DNA from: Rhabdophis nuchalis | Lineage: Eukaryota > Chordata > Lepidosauria > Squamata > Natricidae | Length of the DNA: 64,000 nucleotides | Direction of reading: 5' to 3' | NCBI GenBank assembly: GCA_039707465.1 | Contig: CM077644.1 | Span: forward strand, 218,493,462-218,557,461 | In this document: positions 32,976 through 43,487 of the stretch, piece after piece | How positions within the stretch are numbered: position 1 is the stretch's first letter | Layout: each line of letters starts with the position of its first letter | Notes under the pieces: generated by a model | Told to the model about the DNA's origin: nothing | Database searches by the model: none | Seen by the model: the letters and a program-made list of their open reading frames with translations, nothing else | Translations under genes and position numbers: made by a program

Positions 32976-33237
32976 ACTCCTTCCGTCTTAAACTAAAAAC
33001 ACATCTGTTCTGCTTGGCCGGCCTAGGGTAGTCTCCCGTCTATAGGACTGTTAATTTTAGTTAGGAATTTTAGTAGTTTTAACTGGGATTTTAGCACATG
33101 GATGTATTTAATTCGTTTTTATTGTATGTATGTTGTTTTTTATGGTTTTATTTGCCCTGTGCACCGCTCCGAGTCCCCCCAGGGAGATGGAGCGGTCAAT
33201 AAATTCAAGATTTATTATTATTATTATTATTATTATT
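32976..33237 (+). mobile_element. CR1/L3-like 3' end with (TTA)n tail
   Basis: It runs from the last ORF2 codons (ACTAAAAACACATCTGTTC) through the 3' UTR to the terminal hairpin at 33164-33195 (CCGCTCC...GGAGCGG) and AAATTCAAGA(TTA)n. The stem differs from other copies at both strands, keeping pairing. Confidence 0.85.
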
Positions 33238-34046
33238 AATTAAATATCTACAAAAAAAGAACCAAGCTCAAAAAGAACCAAGGACTCCACATCTATTTTT
33301 GTTTGAGTTGCCTCATATTTCAACACTAGTCTTTGGGGGCTCTAGCAGCTGAAAAAATAGGATTGGAGGCCCACACTTCATTGGTTGTCCTTGGTTGTAA
33401 AAAACTGCATTAAAAACCTCCATATCTAATTTTTCTGTATTTTAAAAAAGCAGGTGCAGAATGTTAATATGGATTTTAAAAAGACAATGTATTGTCTTAC
33501 TATTATAGACATTATTACAGTCAGTTTCCCTAATCAGAGTTCAGGATGCCCCTCTTTCTAAATTGTTTATTGGTCAGTCTTCTGCAGTTTCCTTAAAGTC
33601 AGGCTACAATTGAGCTATAAGTCTAATTCCAAATTGACTGATTTTTTTTTCCTCGACAAGAGTAATAAAAACCCCTCTGTGCTTTACTCATAATGGGAAT
33701 TGTTACTTGTCATGGTAAATTGCTGACTCTGCCTGAAAATATGAGTCCAATTATCCTCAACAAAAATCACAGCCACCCGGAGTTCACATACTCTTGTAGA
33801 GACAGCACTTCTGTCAAACTTTTTTTTTAAAAAAAAGGAAAATCTTAAATGACATTTTATATTCCCAATTCATATGTTACCATCTGCCTCCCAATAAAAG
33901 TAGCACTCCCTCCTCCCTTGTCTTTGAGCTTTGATTGATCTGCAGCTGTCCTGTTTGTTTAGCACTCTGTGGATTCCAGATATGCAAATAAATTAAATAA
34001 AATATGTTGAGTATTAGCTATTTTTACAGGATTAGTGCCATGTAGC
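33238..34046. other. Unassigned intergenic DNA
   Basis: Nothing recognised. Confidence 0.45.
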
Positions 34047-34595
34047 CAGTTGCACTCCTGCGCCAGCTGCACTGTCTGCCTGTGGCCTTCCGGGTGTGCT
34101 TCAAGGTGCTAGTAACCATCTTCAAAGCGCTCCATGGCATGGGACCTGGTTACCTGCGGGACCACCTCCTACCACATACCTCCCTTAGACCTGTCCGCTC
34201 CCACAGAGAGGGCCTCTTCAGGGTACCATCTGCCAGACAATGCCGGCGGGTGGCCCCCGGGGGAGAGCCTTCTCTGTGGCAGGGCCTGCCCTCTGGAACG
34301 ACCTACCCCCCCCCCCCGACCTTCGTACCATCACGGACCTACGCCTCTTCCGCCGGGCACTAAAAACACATCTATTTCATGTGGCCAGCCTGGTATAGTT
34401 TTACCTGGTATAGTTTTAATTGGTATAGTTTTAATTGATTTTAATGGTTTTAACTAAATTTTAGCACAGACTCTAAATTTAATTTATTTTAACTGTTTTT
34501 GTATGTACTGTTTTTATATTTCTGTGCACCACCCTGAGTCCCTTCGGGGAGATAGGGTGGTATACAAATATGATAAATAAATAAATAAATAAATG
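34047..34595 (+). mobile_element. CR1/L3-like LINE, ORF2 end and 3' UTR
   Basis: ORF2 end in one frame 34082-34363 (AFRVCFKVLVTIFKALHGMGPGY to SHREGLFRVP), broken at a run of ten C (34309-34318). 3' UTR, terminal hairpin 34529-34560 (CCACCCT...AGGGTGG, loop TTCG) and (AAAT)n tail follow. Confidence 0.88.
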
Positions 34596-35596
34596 TAAAA
34601 ATCAGCCTCTGGATGAAGAACCTTGTTCAAGGACATCCTCATCTTTAAATCTTGTGTAGATCAATCATTACTTTTTCGGCTAGAGAGTTTTACTGTTGGG
34701 AACAGCTCTCAGCATCTGTTTGGGATAAAAGGTAGAAGAAAAAAAGAATGAAAATGAAATATATAGCCGCTCTACCACTTCATCAGATCTACTGCGTTGG
34801 CTTATTTTCAAAAGATAGGTACAGATTGTGAAAGGATACATCAAAATTAAGGCAGCCTTGACACTTTGACAAATATTCTCATTCAGTTTAATGGATAAGA
34901 GACAATGACAACAGAAGTAGTATTAGCCCTGCCTATCTCTGTTTAAAAAGGCTAAGATCATCTCCAAATGAAATGCTAAATGCATGCTAAAGCACTCAGG
35001 GAATGAACGTTGCCAGGCAAAGAAAACATTAAAGAACATGGAAGAGGGGAGACAAATTGATGTCTGGGGAAGGGAGTCAATATGATGGTCCCAACTATGT
35101 GAGCGGAATCACTATCTTGACTTTATTGCCTTTCCGTACTACAGATAACCCTGGGGTGAAGAAATACATCAGTACTACACCTTTGAATGAAATAAACGAA
35201 CTGGTTAGTCTTCAGTAGGGCTGCCTCTGAGATGAAACTGAGCTGCAGTGTATAACTATTCAATCTGATAATTCAAATTAATTGGATAATGTAAACATGA
35301 AAATCCAAAACTTGATGGAGCAGTAGAAATGGAAGAATCACACTGTCCTAGAGCTGGTTTGTTACTACCTCCAAATGCTCCAGCAAATGCATCCAAATGT
35401 GAGCTGAGGAAGAAAGAAAGAAATATTCTACTGTGGGTAAAAAGGAAGAATTACTGAATTAAGCTCAGCTTTTGGCAACTCCATGGGCATATTCATGTTT
35501 TTTTGGCAGCAATATGGTAATGTTTTGCCATTGTCTTCTGTTTATTACTTAAATGTAAGACAATAATCTTACATAAAGGTCTCATATTCTAATATG
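34596..35596. other. Unassigned intergenic DNA
   Basis: About 1 kb, nothing recognised. Confidence 0.45.
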
Positions 35597-35862
35597 CAAG
35601 TAGTCCCAAACTTACAACAGTTCATTTAGCGATCATTCTAAGTTACAACAGCACTGAAACAAGTGACTTACAACTGGGCCTCACATTTACACCCATCATA
35701 GCATCCCCACAAACATTTGATTAACATTTGGGTGCTTGGCAACCAGGATATATTAATGATGGTTGAGCCATCCTGGGGTCATGGGATCACCATTTCAACT
35801 GTTCCAGCTGGCTTCTGGCAAGCAAAGTCAATGAGGAAGTCAGATTTATTCATCAATTACAC

Positions 35863-36246
35863 CAGGATGTAAAACTCGATTTCATTGAGGGCCACATCAG
35901 GGTTGTGTTTGACCTTGGGGGCCAGGGTGGCTGTGCCAGAGTTGCCATGACCAGCTTGACAACATTCATGTCAGGGGCATCTGTGGTGGCTTGAGCGCTC
36001 TGCCAGTGAAAACGGGCTCCTCAGCTCCGTTTCTACTGTCAGAGGGCAGCAGGAGGCTGTTGCAGCCTCCCAAACTCTGTATTCTCTGTCAGAGCATTTG
36101 GGCCACCACAGGCACCCCTGACACAAGTGATGTCGAGCTGGCCATGCCCACCCTGAACCTTTGCTGTTTCTAGAGCAGCCCCACAGGCCAGATCTAAGCA
36201 CCCTGCCGGTCAGACCTGGCTCCCGGCCTTGAGTTTTACACCCCTG
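35863..36246. mobile_element. hAT-type element nested in a MITE
   Basis: 384 bp, in reverse orientation to the copy at 15427: ends CAGGATGTAAAACTCG and GAGTTTTACACCCCTG. Target duplication AATTACAC (35855-35862) versus AACTACAC (36247-36254). Confidence 0.9.
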
Positions 36247-36364
36247 AACTACACAATTCACTTAATAAATGCAGTGATTTGCTTTAAAACCATGGCAAAA
36301 AAAAGACTGCAAAATCAGGCATGACTCACTTAACAACCAATTGCTTACCAATGGAAATTCTGGT

Positions 36365-36964
36365 TCCATTTTTACAATTTTATAAGAAGAGTACTCAACT
36401 CCTCTGCTTGTAATAAAATTCCGTATACCACCAGGTTGAAATGTTAGGCCTGGATAACCTTGAACTATGCCATCTATATTCCGACCTGAGCTTAGTGCAC
36501 AAAATAATCTGCCATAACATCCTACCTGTTAATGACTACTTTTACGTCAACTGCAATAACACAAGGGCTATCAATAGATACAAACTAAATGTAATCCACT
36601 CTAATCTTGATTGCATGAAAAACGATTTCAGCAATAGAGTAGTAAATGTGGGGGACACCCTACCCAATCCTCTTGTTAGTTCCTCTAACTCCCATACCTT
36701 TTACCTTAAGCTGTCTACTGTGGATCTTATGCATTTTAAGAAGTCCCTAAGGGGGCGTGTATAAGCGCACCAGCGTGCCTACCGTCCCTGTCCTACTGTC
36801 CCATTTATATGTACTCTTTTTATATGTTTATCACTATATTTTGCTTATTTTTATCCATTTATTTGTGCCATTGTTTCATGTATTTTTTACTAATTGCTTC
36901 CTTGTACTTGTTGACAAATCTAAATAAATAAATAGAATTGAAATGAAATGAAATGAAATGAAAT
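36365..36964 (+). pseudogene. Unclassified LINE, ORF2 C-terminus and 3' UTR, nested in a MITE
   Basis: The open frame to 36764 reads LGLDNLELCHLYSDLSLVHK, then FSNRVVNVGDTLPN and HFKKSLRGRV, the usual C-terminal pattern of non-LTR ORF2 proteins after the RT thumb. The 3' UTR has GCGCACCAGCGTGCCTACCG and ends in (TAAA)n(TGAAA)n. An 11-bp direct repeat GAAATTCTGGT flanks it (36354-36364 and 36965-36975). It is a different family from the CR1 copies; tails at 12668 and 50215 belong with it. 5'-truncated. Confidence 0.75.
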
Positions 36965-36993
36965 GAAATTCTGGTCATTTTGAAGACTACCTG

Positions 36994-38400
36994 TAATATT
37001 TATGTTCTGAAGAGTATGTTTTACTTTTATGGCCTAATAAACTTATATTCTTAAAATTACACTCTCTTCTATTATATTTGTAACTTAAAGATGGATCTTC
37101 TTTGGCAAATGCTTTCTTTTATCATATTTATATGCAGGGTATGGCCCAAAAGAGAAGAGCCCTGACAAATGCAATTTAGTTCATGTCAGCAACTCAAATA
37201 AAATCTAGATGGAGCTTTGTTCTTAATCTGGGCAACCTCGAGTTCTGTGGATCAATTCCCAGAATCCTTCTTTCTGGTGGTGGAATTATGGAATTTAAAG
37301 TCCAAACACCTGAAAACTGCGAAAGTTGGAAACTTGGAGAAATCTTTAGCAAAATATCTGGAATATTTGTAACTTTGATAACATACCAAGATTGTTGCCC
37401 AAAACAGCAAGCTAATGCAACTTCTTGTTGACCTCTGAACATCATTAGATTGTCTAAGTTGTGAAACAGTGCTATGCCCAGAAAGTTCAACACAGATGGT
37501 CATTTTGGCCTGAAAAATCTTTTATGGGTGTTTGTTTAAAGGCTGCTTTGTCACCTCAGGCAGTTTAACATCTCACCTACACCAAACATATGCCTCAGCT
37601 TTCATTTTCAGGCTAAACTATCTAAGTAAAATAAGCAAAAGGAGCGTAATTGGATACTAGCTCAAATGCTATTAACTGCTGTGTTCTCTGTCCTGTTGAC
37701 AGGTGGATTCTTGCCTCCTCCCCCAAAGAACTCACACCTTCATTGCAAACAGGCACCCTTCCAGCCAGATGCTTAACAGCCATACAGCCCTGGTTATAAA
37801 TCTTGCTGTACATTTGTTGTCAAGGAGGGAGGGCAAATGTGTGAAGATGGTGTTTCTAGGAAGCTGAACTGTGGGGAGATGAACACTGGATATAATAACA
37901 GCTGGATTATTTACTTTCATCTCTCCTGTGCCCCCCCCCCTTCCTTTCATGGAACATTCATTTTCTGAAAAACTTATATGTAGTATTTGGCATAGGGCAA
38001 ATTGAAAGAATTTTCACAATAGAATTGACCTTCCTTTCAAAGTAGGAAAATGGGGGCTTTTCCCCCCTTAGTTTCTTTTACTAGCCACAACCTGGCTGAT
38101 CCATGCTGTGTTCATGGGAAGGGAATCAGGAGTGCTTTGAAGGAGTTTTAAAAAATCAAAATGGCAGCCATGTTCATGTGATCAAAGCTGCCACTTGGAG
38201 TTCTTGGAGTTTTTTGACAGTCCTCTAAGACATTCCTCACTGGCCCCATAGACATTTTTGGAAAGACTGTTTTATGGGAATTGGGCTATATCCAGGCAAA
38301 GTTTCTCCTTGATGAAGTTATCAACTTAAAACAAAGAAAGACTCTGTTTTCTGTTGTTATTTTTAGCATCCAATAAAGGCAGTCTCTATTTCTCCTGAAC
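36994..38400. other. Unassigned intergenic DNA
   Basis: Contains at 37215-37350 a faint foldback-hAT-like stretch (CAATTCCCAGAATCC... GGAATTTAAAGTCC). Otherwise nothing recognised. Confidence 0.45.
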
Positions 38401-38621
38401 ACATCTCTGGGAAATAGTGAGTTTGAGGAGCTGCCACAAAGAAGAGGGGGATTGTCTTGTTTTCCAAAGCACCAGAGGGCAGGACAGGAAACAATGGATG
38501 GAAACTAATCAAGGAGAGAAACAACCTGGAATTAAGGGGAAACTTCCCAACAGTGAAAACAATTAATTTGTGGAATAGCTTGTCTTCAGAAGTTGTGGGT
38601 GCCTCATTACTGGAGGTTTTT

Positions 38622-40602
38622 TATATTGAAAAAGTTTTATTGGTTTTACATTTTTTCTATAGGGTGGGGTAAGGGATACAAAGAAATTTTGAGAGCATTC
38701 ACGTCAAAGTCGTCGGCCCTTCCGGGACCTCAAAAAACATTGATAACAATAAACAAAAACATTTTTCATAACACTACAAAGTGAAAGCAAGTACATATAC
38801 CTAAATTCTCAGTTCTATGCTGTCAGACATTTACAAAAAATCCAAATACAAATATTATGCAAAATTAATCAGAAAAATCAAGGCAAAGTTATTTTTTCGA
38901 TCTAAGTCTCTTGGCAATTGTATCTTCTTTTTCTCCTCCCTGGCCCCCAGTGGGCGGGGCCGTGGCCCCCTCCGTCCCCCCTGGATCTTCCCCCAGGATA
39001 GAGGAATGTTTTTTAAGAAAGGCTTCCGCCTCAGCAACTGTTTTAATCCTCACTCTTCCTCCTTCCCAGAACACCAGCATCCCTTCGGGTGTCACCCACT
39101 TGAACCAAATCCCGTGATCAAACAATGTTTTAGACAAGAAGGAAAATTTCCTTCTTGCATCTCTAATCTTTTTTGGGATCTGCTTCAAGATAGCAACCTC
39201 TTTTTGTTGGTAGATTAATGGACTACCTCTCTGCACTTTCAGGATTTCTTCTCTGGTTGACCTTCTAACAAATTTCACATGTATCTCTCTAGGTACTTCA
39301 TTTATCCTGGCATATGCTGAGTTAATTCTATAGGCTAGGTCAATGTCCCCCCTGATCTCATCCTTAGGTTTATGTAAATAGTCTGCTAAAATTGTGCTCA
39401 TAAGATCAGGGAGGCATTCACCAGATTCCTCAAAAACATTCTGAAATCTCAAAAAATATGTCATTCTTTCCATATCAATCCTAGACACATGCCCATTTAT
39501 TTCCACAACTTCATTAGTAACATTTTTAATCTCTCCCTTAGCCCCCACCAGCCCCCCTTCCAATTCTTCATTCTTCTGTGTGTTTTCCAGCAGTTGTTTC
39601 CGTGTATCCAATAACTCCTTCTTAAAGTTAATATTTTCTGCCCTCTGGGCCTTAATTTCTTGTACCAAAGTTTGTATAACAGATTCAAGAGAAGCCATCC
39701 TTTGTTCTAAACTTGCCAGTGCTGTTTCTTGTGCCATGATTAGTTGTTAAAATCAATGCCACTAAAATGGCGTTTTTTGGGTGGGGCTGGTGAGGCCGTT
39801 CAGGAGCCAAAAGTTCAGTTCAGGGTTGTAAAGTTGTAAAGTTCAGGAACCAAGAGAGAAACAATTTTCCAACTCAATAAGTATAATAGCGAAGGTACTC
39901 CAGAAAAGAAATCACAAATCCAAAAAGAGAAAAAAAATTCTTCGTTAATATCCAGAGGAAGTCCAAATTGCAAAGAGACGCTGGGAATTTTCCATAAGTG
40001 AAATAGTCAGGCAGGGACAAAGAGAAGCCATCTTCCAGCCGCCCAAGCTCAGAGCCCAGAGGAGAGAGTGGTAAAATAGATTGTTTCAGCCAGACCTAGA
40101 GACATTGTTGCAAACAACCGCAGATCACTTTCCCTTGCTGCAAACAGTCAGGATTAAAGATTTCCGCTTTCTCGCCGCGAGAAGCCATTTCCGAGTGCCG
40201 CTTAAGTCCGAGGGGGGGGTTTTAGGAACAAACACCCCCCTCCCAGTCCTTTCAGCCCGGCTGACAGCAGAAAAAAAAAGTTTTTAAACACTCACTCTCC
40301 CTCGCAGCTGAAGCCTCGGGAAGCCTTCCGACTCAGCCGTTTAGCCCTCTTCATAATTACGAATGGCGCCGTCTTCGTTTGGCGAAGGGAGACCCCCCCC
40401 CCCGCAGCATGTTCTCCTTCACCTAAGCCGAGGACAAGGGTCGCTTCCCCCACCGCCGTGGGGGGGAGCGTCCCAGGCGAGCCGGCTTTACGGGAGACCC
40501 CCAAAAAAGGGGCGTCTCGCCCCCGTGGGGGGGCAGAAAAAGCAACAAAACGGCGAGCGAGCGCTAGGCTCGCCCGTCGCCGCTGGAGCCGGAACCGGAA
40601 GC
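38622..40602 (-). mobile_element. ORF1-only LINE-1 insertion (5'UTR-ORF1-3'UTR)
   Basis: About 1.98 kb between perfect 17-bp direct repeats CATTACTGGAGGTTTTT (38605-38621 and 40603-40619). Minus-strand order: GC-rich leader of 865 nt (40602-39738), intact ORF1 (39737-38889), then 267 nt with AATAAAAC near the 3' end (about 38633). There is no endonuclease or RT sequence. The duplication is of the length made by L1 target-primed reverse transcription; no long poly(A) is left, only the run of A shared with the target. It is either a non-autonomous half-L1 or a copy of a spliced L1 RNA. Confidence 0.88.
38889..39737 (-). CDS. ORF1: LINE-1 ORF1 protein (RNA-binding chaperone), intact
   Basis: 282 residues from ATG at 39737 to the stop at 38889, with no damage. 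Residues 1-90 are a heptad-rich coiled coil (LEQRMASLESVIQTLVQEIK...). Residues about 88-165 fit the RRM of L1 ORF1p, with MTYFLRFQNVFEESG and EIHVKFVRRSTREEIL. Residues about 165-245 fit the C-terminal domain (VAILKQIPKKIRDARRKF, then LVFWEGGRVRIKTVAEAEAF). The last 40 residues are Gly/Lys-rich and probably disordered. By family knowledge it trimerises, coats L1 RNA and acts as a nucleic-acid chaperone in cytoplasmic particles. Length is slightly below the mammalian protein. There is no adjacent ORF2, so the product could at best act in trans. Whether it is transcribed is unknown. Confidence 0.9.
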   Translation of the reverse strand: MAQETALASLEQRMASLESVIQTLVQEIKAQRAENINFKKELLDTRKQLLENTQKNEELEGGLVGAKGEIKNVTNEVVEINGHVSRIDMERMTYFLRFQNVFEESGECLPDLMSTILADYLHKPKDEIRGDIDLAYRINSAYARINEVPREIHVKFVRRSTREEILKVQRGSPLIYQQKEVAILKQIPKKIRDARRKFSFLSKTLFDHGIWFKWVTPEGMLVFWEGGRVRIKTVAEAEAFLKKHSSILGEDPGGTEGATAPPTGGQGGEKEDTIAKRLRSKK

Positions 40603-40745
40603 CATTACTGGAGGTTTTTAAGAAGAGATTGGACAGCCACTTGTTTCAAATTGTATAGGGTCTCATATTTGAGCAGGGGATTGGACTAGAAGACCTCCCA
40701 AATCCCTTCCAATTCTATTCTGAATTGGATTGAAAATTGGATTGA

Positions 40746-41047
40746 TAATCTATAACATAGATTTCCTCTAATAGGACATTCGGTTGCAGAAATGCCACCA
40801 AGTTGCTGAACTGATTGGGAAACTAAGTCTCCACTTAAGCAGCGATGGATCTCTCCTTCGTCCTCAATTTTGTAAAATGCAAAAAGGAACACACCGTTTC
40901 CTCCGTGAAAAGAAAAACTCTTGATTACTTTGTCTTCAGTGTAAAATTGGCTTATTAGAAGAGGCCTTTAAGATTACTTTTTGTTTCAGCAGATATAGTC
41001 GAAATCGCTCAGCTCTCTACTTGGTGCATGTGAACTATCTATATACA
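40746..41047. other. Unassigned intergenic DNA
   Basis: Nothing recognised. Confidence 0.45.
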
Positions 41048-41163
41048 TGACCACGAAAATGTCTTCGGACAGCACTGGCTCTTCGGCTTTGAAATGGAGA
41101 TGAGCACTGCCCCCTAGAGTCGGGAATGACTAGCACATATGTGCGAGGAGAACCTTTACCTAT
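41048..41163 (+). mobile_element. ACA/Sauria-type SINE, 3' half
   Basis: ACATGACCACGAAAATG through GTCTTCGGACAGCACTGGC to GCGAGGAGAACCTTTACC. The tRNA-like head and first body half are missing (5' truncation). Confidence 0.88.
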
Positions 41164-41735
41164 TCTCTCTATATCCACTGACCTATCATAGTATACCCTG
41201 AAACATTAATTTCCACTTAAAGTCCTGCATTCATCTTTTTTGGTTTGTTTTATCCAACTAGCCAGAACTCCATATTTTACTCCTAAGGTCTTCTTATTGT
41301 CAATTATAAGGGTTCATGAGTATTGCATCATTAATAAGATCTGGGTCTTCTAACAATGGATAAACCTGAAAGTCTAAGGAACCGGTTCAGACCTGTCTGA
41401 AAACTTTTTGAGACCTTCCAAGGCATTATTCAATAAATTTGGGGGAAATGCATTTATTTCATTTCCAAACAGAATTGTAATGTACACCAAAATAGAAAAA
41501 AAGAATGTGATTCCAAGGATAACACTCAGCATGGTGTTTTTCCAGCCCAAATTGCTGTTTCAGCATGAACCAGAGAGAGAAATTTCAGCCAGGATTGAAA
41601 GAAATCCAGTCACTTTATGTACAAGTAGTTGCGCACTGGCAAATGTAGAGTGAAGGAGGAAATCGGGAAAGTAGAATATTTGAGTTTTTCATTCCCAGAG
41701 GAATCAGTAAAGTTCTTCTTTTCACACATATATAC
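41164..41735. other. Unassigned intergenic DNA
   Basis: Nothing recognised. Confidence 0.45.
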
Positions 41736-42004
41736 TAATGATGGAATTCAAAAAATTTTACTACCAGTTCTGGACTTGGCTTGGTTGGTGTGGCAGGGGA
41801 AGGATACTGTAAAATCTCCATTCCCTCCTCACTCCAGGGGAAGGATACTGCAAAATCCCCATTTCCTCCCGATCAGCTGGGACTCGGGAGGCAGAAAATA
41901 GATGGGGGCCAGTCAAAGGTGGTATTTACCGGTTCTCTGAATTACTCAAAATTTCCGCTACCAGTTCTACAGAATTGTTCAGAACCTACTGAATACCATC
42001 TTTG
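41736..42004. mobile_element. hAT-type element beside a microsatellite
   Basis: Ends TAATGATGGAATTC and GAATACCATCTTTG are inverted (11 of 14). Flanks ATATATAC and ATATAGAT match at 6 of 8. The interior repeats AAGGATACTGYAAAATCYCCATT twice. The right flank is the first unit of the (ATATAG)n tract. Related ends occur at 59014. Confidence 0.65.
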
Positions 42005-42152
42005 ATATAGATATAGATATAGATATAGATATAGATATAGATATAGATATAGATATAGATATAGATATAGATATAGATATAGATATAGATATATACACAT
42101 ACATACATACATACATACATACATACATACATACATACATACATACATACAT
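42004..42152. repeat. (ATATAG)n then (ATAC)n microsatellite
   Basis: About fourteen hexamers of GATATA followed by about thirteen ATAC units. They produce Tyr-Leu and Tyr-Val-Cys-Met frames that are not genes. Confidence 0.95.
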
Positions 42153-42250
42153 TTATCAGTGTTTATGTCAGAGCACCTGGTATGCCCAAATACGGGAGGG
42201 ACGGAGCATACTGCTACCCATTTTGCCTTTCAGCTCCAACCTAGCACAAA

Positions 42251-42253
<3 letters not shown>

Positions 42254-42294
<41 letters not shown>
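42254..42294. repeat. (TG)n microsatellite
   Basis: About twenty uninterrupted TG units. Confidence 0.95.
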
Positions 42295-42295
<1 letters not shown>

Positions 42296-42475
42296 ACAAC
42301 ACCCTGGTAAGCCCCAATTAAGGAAGGAAGCAAGTTGCTTTCCTTTTCTGTTTTTCGGCTCATCACAAGAGGCCATGAAGACAGAAAACTGCAAAAAGTA
42401 CAAACATAAACATATATACATGCATACATACACACATACATGCATACATACATACATACGCTTGTTTCAGGAGGA

Positions 42476-42605
42476 GAACCTGGTGGCTTAGTGGCTAAAA
42501 CATCTGCCTAACATGTAATACAGCCCCGGTTCAAATCCCAGAAAGGGTATGGCTAGCTGATGAGAGCTAAAAAGCTAGAAATAGATCTATCCTAGCCTCC
42601 CTGAT
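42476..42605 (+). mobile_element. tRNA-derived SINE fragment, second type
   Basis: GGTGGCTTAGTGGCTAAAAC looks like an A box and GGTTCAAATCCCAGAA a B box; then AGGGTATGGCTAGCTGATGAG. The body differs from the ACA/Sauria SINEs. Not a tRNA gene: no cloverleaf could be drawn beyond the boxes. Confidence 0.55.
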
Positions 42606-42656
42606 TTATTTATTGATCAGCTCAAAAACGTTATATATGTATATGTATACGTATAT

Positions 42657-42851
42657 CAGTGGTGGGTTTCTGCAGGCTCGCACCTACTCGCGAGAGCCAG
42701 TTGGTGAAATTTAGAGAACCGGTGAGAGGGGGTTCCACCGGCGTACCTGGAAGTAAATCTGGCCCGCCGCTGCCAGTGACCCAACGGGAAGGAAAGGAAA
42801 GGAAGGAAGGAAGGAAGGAAGGAACGAAGGAAGGAAGGAAGGAAGGACGGA

Positions 42852-42927
<76 letters not shown>

Positions 42928-43103
42928 ATTTATCAACACAATTGAGTCCAAAATTTTGGTTGCTAAGCAAGAGCATTGTTAAATGAGTTTCACCACATTT
43001 TAAAAGGTGGCCACTCCCACCCTGTCACATGACTGCCAAGCCACGCCCACAAAATAGGCCACACCTACAGAGTAGGTTCTAAAAAATTTGAAATCCACCA
43101 CTG
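42657..43103. mobile_element. hAT-type element carrying an internal microsatellite
   Basis: 447 bp, ends CAGTGGTGGGTTTCTGC and GAAATCCACCACTG. Perfect target duplication ACGTATAT (42649-42656 and 43104-43111). The interior holds (GGAA)n(GAAA)n at 42785-42928, a GTTGCTAAGCAAGAGC stretch and CCACGCCCACAAAATAGGCC. Confidence 0.93.
42785..42928. repeat. (GGAA)n/(GAAA)n microsatellite inside a hAT element
   Basis: About fifteen GGAA units with point changes, then about twenty GAAA units. Confidence 0.95.
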
Positions 43104-43127
43104 ACGTATATGTATATGTATACATAT

Positions 43128-43168
<41 letters not shown>

Positions 43169-43250
43169 CATGTACATATGTATATGTATATATACATATA
43201 CATATGTATATATGTATATGTATATGTACATATATACATACATACATACA

Positions 43251-43280
<30 letters not shown>
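43104..43280. repeat. (TATATG)n-rich and (ATAC)n microsatellite
   Basis: Alternating TATATG/CATATA palindromic blocks to about 43225, then about twelve ATAC units. The run begins within the target duplicate of the hAT element. Confidence 0.93.
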
Positions 43281-43281
<1 letters not shown>

Positions 43282-43456
43282 TGAATTGCCCTAAAAATGT
43301 GAGTTCCAGGTGTAGCTGTGTTTGATAAGGGAGAAAGGAATAGGAGCATCGATTACCATGCCTGATGTAAAAACAACAGGGCTAATCACAGGTGGGAGGT
43401 GGGTGGATGGGCTTATCACGCGCGCAAGAGATCCAGAGATCATTATGTCGGTTTCT

Positions 43457-43487
<31 letters not shown>

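Larger units (their letters stand above)
35597..36993. mobile_element. MITE (CAAGTAGTCC ends) holding two nested insertions
   Basis: The ends CAAGTAGTCC and GACTACCTG are inverted, with TAATAT on both flanks. The body has ACTTACAACAG, TGGTTGAGCC and CACTTAACAACC text. Removing the hAT element at 35863-36246 and the LINE at 36365-36964, each with its duplicate, leaves roughly 390 bp. A worn relative is at about 60690-61095. Confidence 0.68.
38401..40745 (+). mobile_element. Classical CR1 LINE 3' end, split by an L1 insertion
   Basis: The left part (38401-38621) encodes ERNNLELRGNFPTVKTINLW and SLSSEVVGASLLEVF; the right part (40620-40745) resumes KKRLDSHLFQIV, then a stop, GATTGGACTAGAAGACCTCC and a CCAATTCTATTCTGAATTGG tail. 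This is the usual ORF2 end and 3' tail of classical CR1, distinct from the L3-like copies elsewhere. The two halves join exactly at the duplicated target of the L1. Confidence 0.9.

Noticed and set aside
42230..43349. Tyr-Val-Cys-Met, Lys-Glu and Phe-Leu-Ser repeat frames
   Set aside because: They translate (ATAC)n, (GAAA)n and (TATATG)n tracts in several frames at once.
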